Positions 7,525 through 7,775 of a DNA stretch of 7,775 nt are shown here, one piece after another. The stretch is from JBDNFP01 sp041689775. Lineage in GTDB: Bacteria > Bacteroidota > Bacteroidia > Cytophagales > Spirosomataceae. Every line of letters begins with the position of its first letter. Position 1 is the first letter of the stretch. The DNA is taken from positions 1 through 7,775 of the forward strand of contig JBDNFP010000409.1 in the NCBI GenBank assembly GCA_041689775.1, written 5' to 3'. The notes beneath the pieces were generated by a model. That model ran no database searches and was not told the DNA's origin. It was given only the letters and a program-made list of their open reading frames with translations. The position numbers and the translations under genes are program-made.

Positions 7525-7555
7525 CTTCAAAAAATCGGCACACTTTTTTTGAAGA
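7524..7555. repeat. Perfect 11-bp inverted repeat upstream of treS
   Basis: TCTTCAAAAAA at 7524-7534 is the exact reverse complement of TTTTTTGAAGA at 7545-7555, separated by ten bases. It ends 26 bases before the treS ATG, so it sits in the leader or just downstream of the promoter. It may be a repressor-binding site or an RNA hairpin. A terminator-like role is less likely because the stem is almost all A-T. Confidence 0.6.
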
Positions 7556-7581
7556 AATCAAAATTAACAAAGTGCTGTTTT

Positions 7582-7775
7582 ATGACTCCAAGCAATCCAA
7601 CATTCGACGATAATCTACACTGGTACAAAGACGCAATCATTTACGAACTCCACATCAAAGCCTTTCGCAACGGTGACGGTATCGGTGACTTTCAGGGAAT
7701 CATGCAAAAGCTTGACTACTTGGAAGATTTGGGAGTAACCGCTATCTGGCTACTGCCTTTTTACCCCTCACCCCT
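7582..7775 (+). CDS. treS: Trehalose synthase (maltose alpha-D-glucosyltransferase), N-terminal part, cut by window end
   Basis: The frame from ATG at 7582 is open to the window end and gives 64 residues. They match the start of GH13 trehalose synthase: WYKDAIIYELHIKAF (residues 14-28) is the first strand of the TIM barrel, NGDGIGDF (30-37) the glycine/aspartate calcium-loop region, and LDYLEDLGVTAIWLLPFYPSP (43-63) the very conserved second strand and loop. The enzyme is cytoplasmic and interconverts maltose and trehalose (EC 5.4.99.16). The catalytic Asp, Glu and Asp lie further downstream, outside the window, as would any fused maltokinase domain. The loop before NGDG reads AFRNGDG, about two residues shorter than the usual AFxDSNGDG. 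The start places the conserved WYKD near residue 14, as expected for the family. It is divergent from the operon and preceded by an inverted repeat. Confidence 0.9.
   Translation, partial: MTPSNPTFDDNLHWYKDAIIYELHIKAFRNGDGIGDFQGIMQKLDYLEDLGVTAIWLLPFYPSP

Overview
The window looks like a piece of a Bacteroidota chromosome, probably Cytophagales and Spirosomaceae-like. This is inferred from protein style (PVC-type haem protein, FG-GAP propeller protein, two-subunit molybdenum hydroxylase with GGGEAAQGP ending), from the general lack of Shine-Dalgarno sequences at starts, and from promoter-like sequences that resemble the Bacteroidota -33/-7 pattern. No rRNA or marker gene is present to fix the taxonomy.

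Layout: (a) Positions 1-129 on the plus strand hold the last 42 codons of an IS1-family transposase, entering from outside the window. They are followed by AT-rich non-coding DNA to 320 that probably contains the right end of that insertion sequence. (b) Positions 321-7337 hold four minus-strand genes, probably one operon. In transcription order they are an exported FG-GAP/VCBS seven-bladed propeller protein (7337-6138), a large exported PVC-type dehydrogenase-like propeller + HEAT + cytochrome c protein (6070-3209), a small protein with two [2Fe-2S] clusters (3031-2564), and a Tat-exported molybdopterin-binding hydroxylase large subunit (2531-321). (c) Positions 7338-7581 are a divergent control region with a plausible Bacteroidota-type promoter for the operon and an 11-bp inverted repeat just upstream of treS. 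(d) From 7582 the plus strand carries the first 64 codons of trehalose synthase, cut by the window end.

How the genes may work together: the two small-to-large subunits (2Fe-2S and Mo) form an IorAB-type hydroxylase with no FAD subunit, so electrons cannot go to NAD through flavin and probably go to a cytochrome. The gene two positions upstream encodes a periplasmic protein with a C-terminal CxxCH haem site. A periplasmic oxidation module (substrate unknown) that passes electrons from Mo-pterin through 2Fe-2S clusters to c-type haem is a reasonable inference, not something the sequence proves. treS belongs to separate trehalose/maltose metabolism and shares only the intergenic region.
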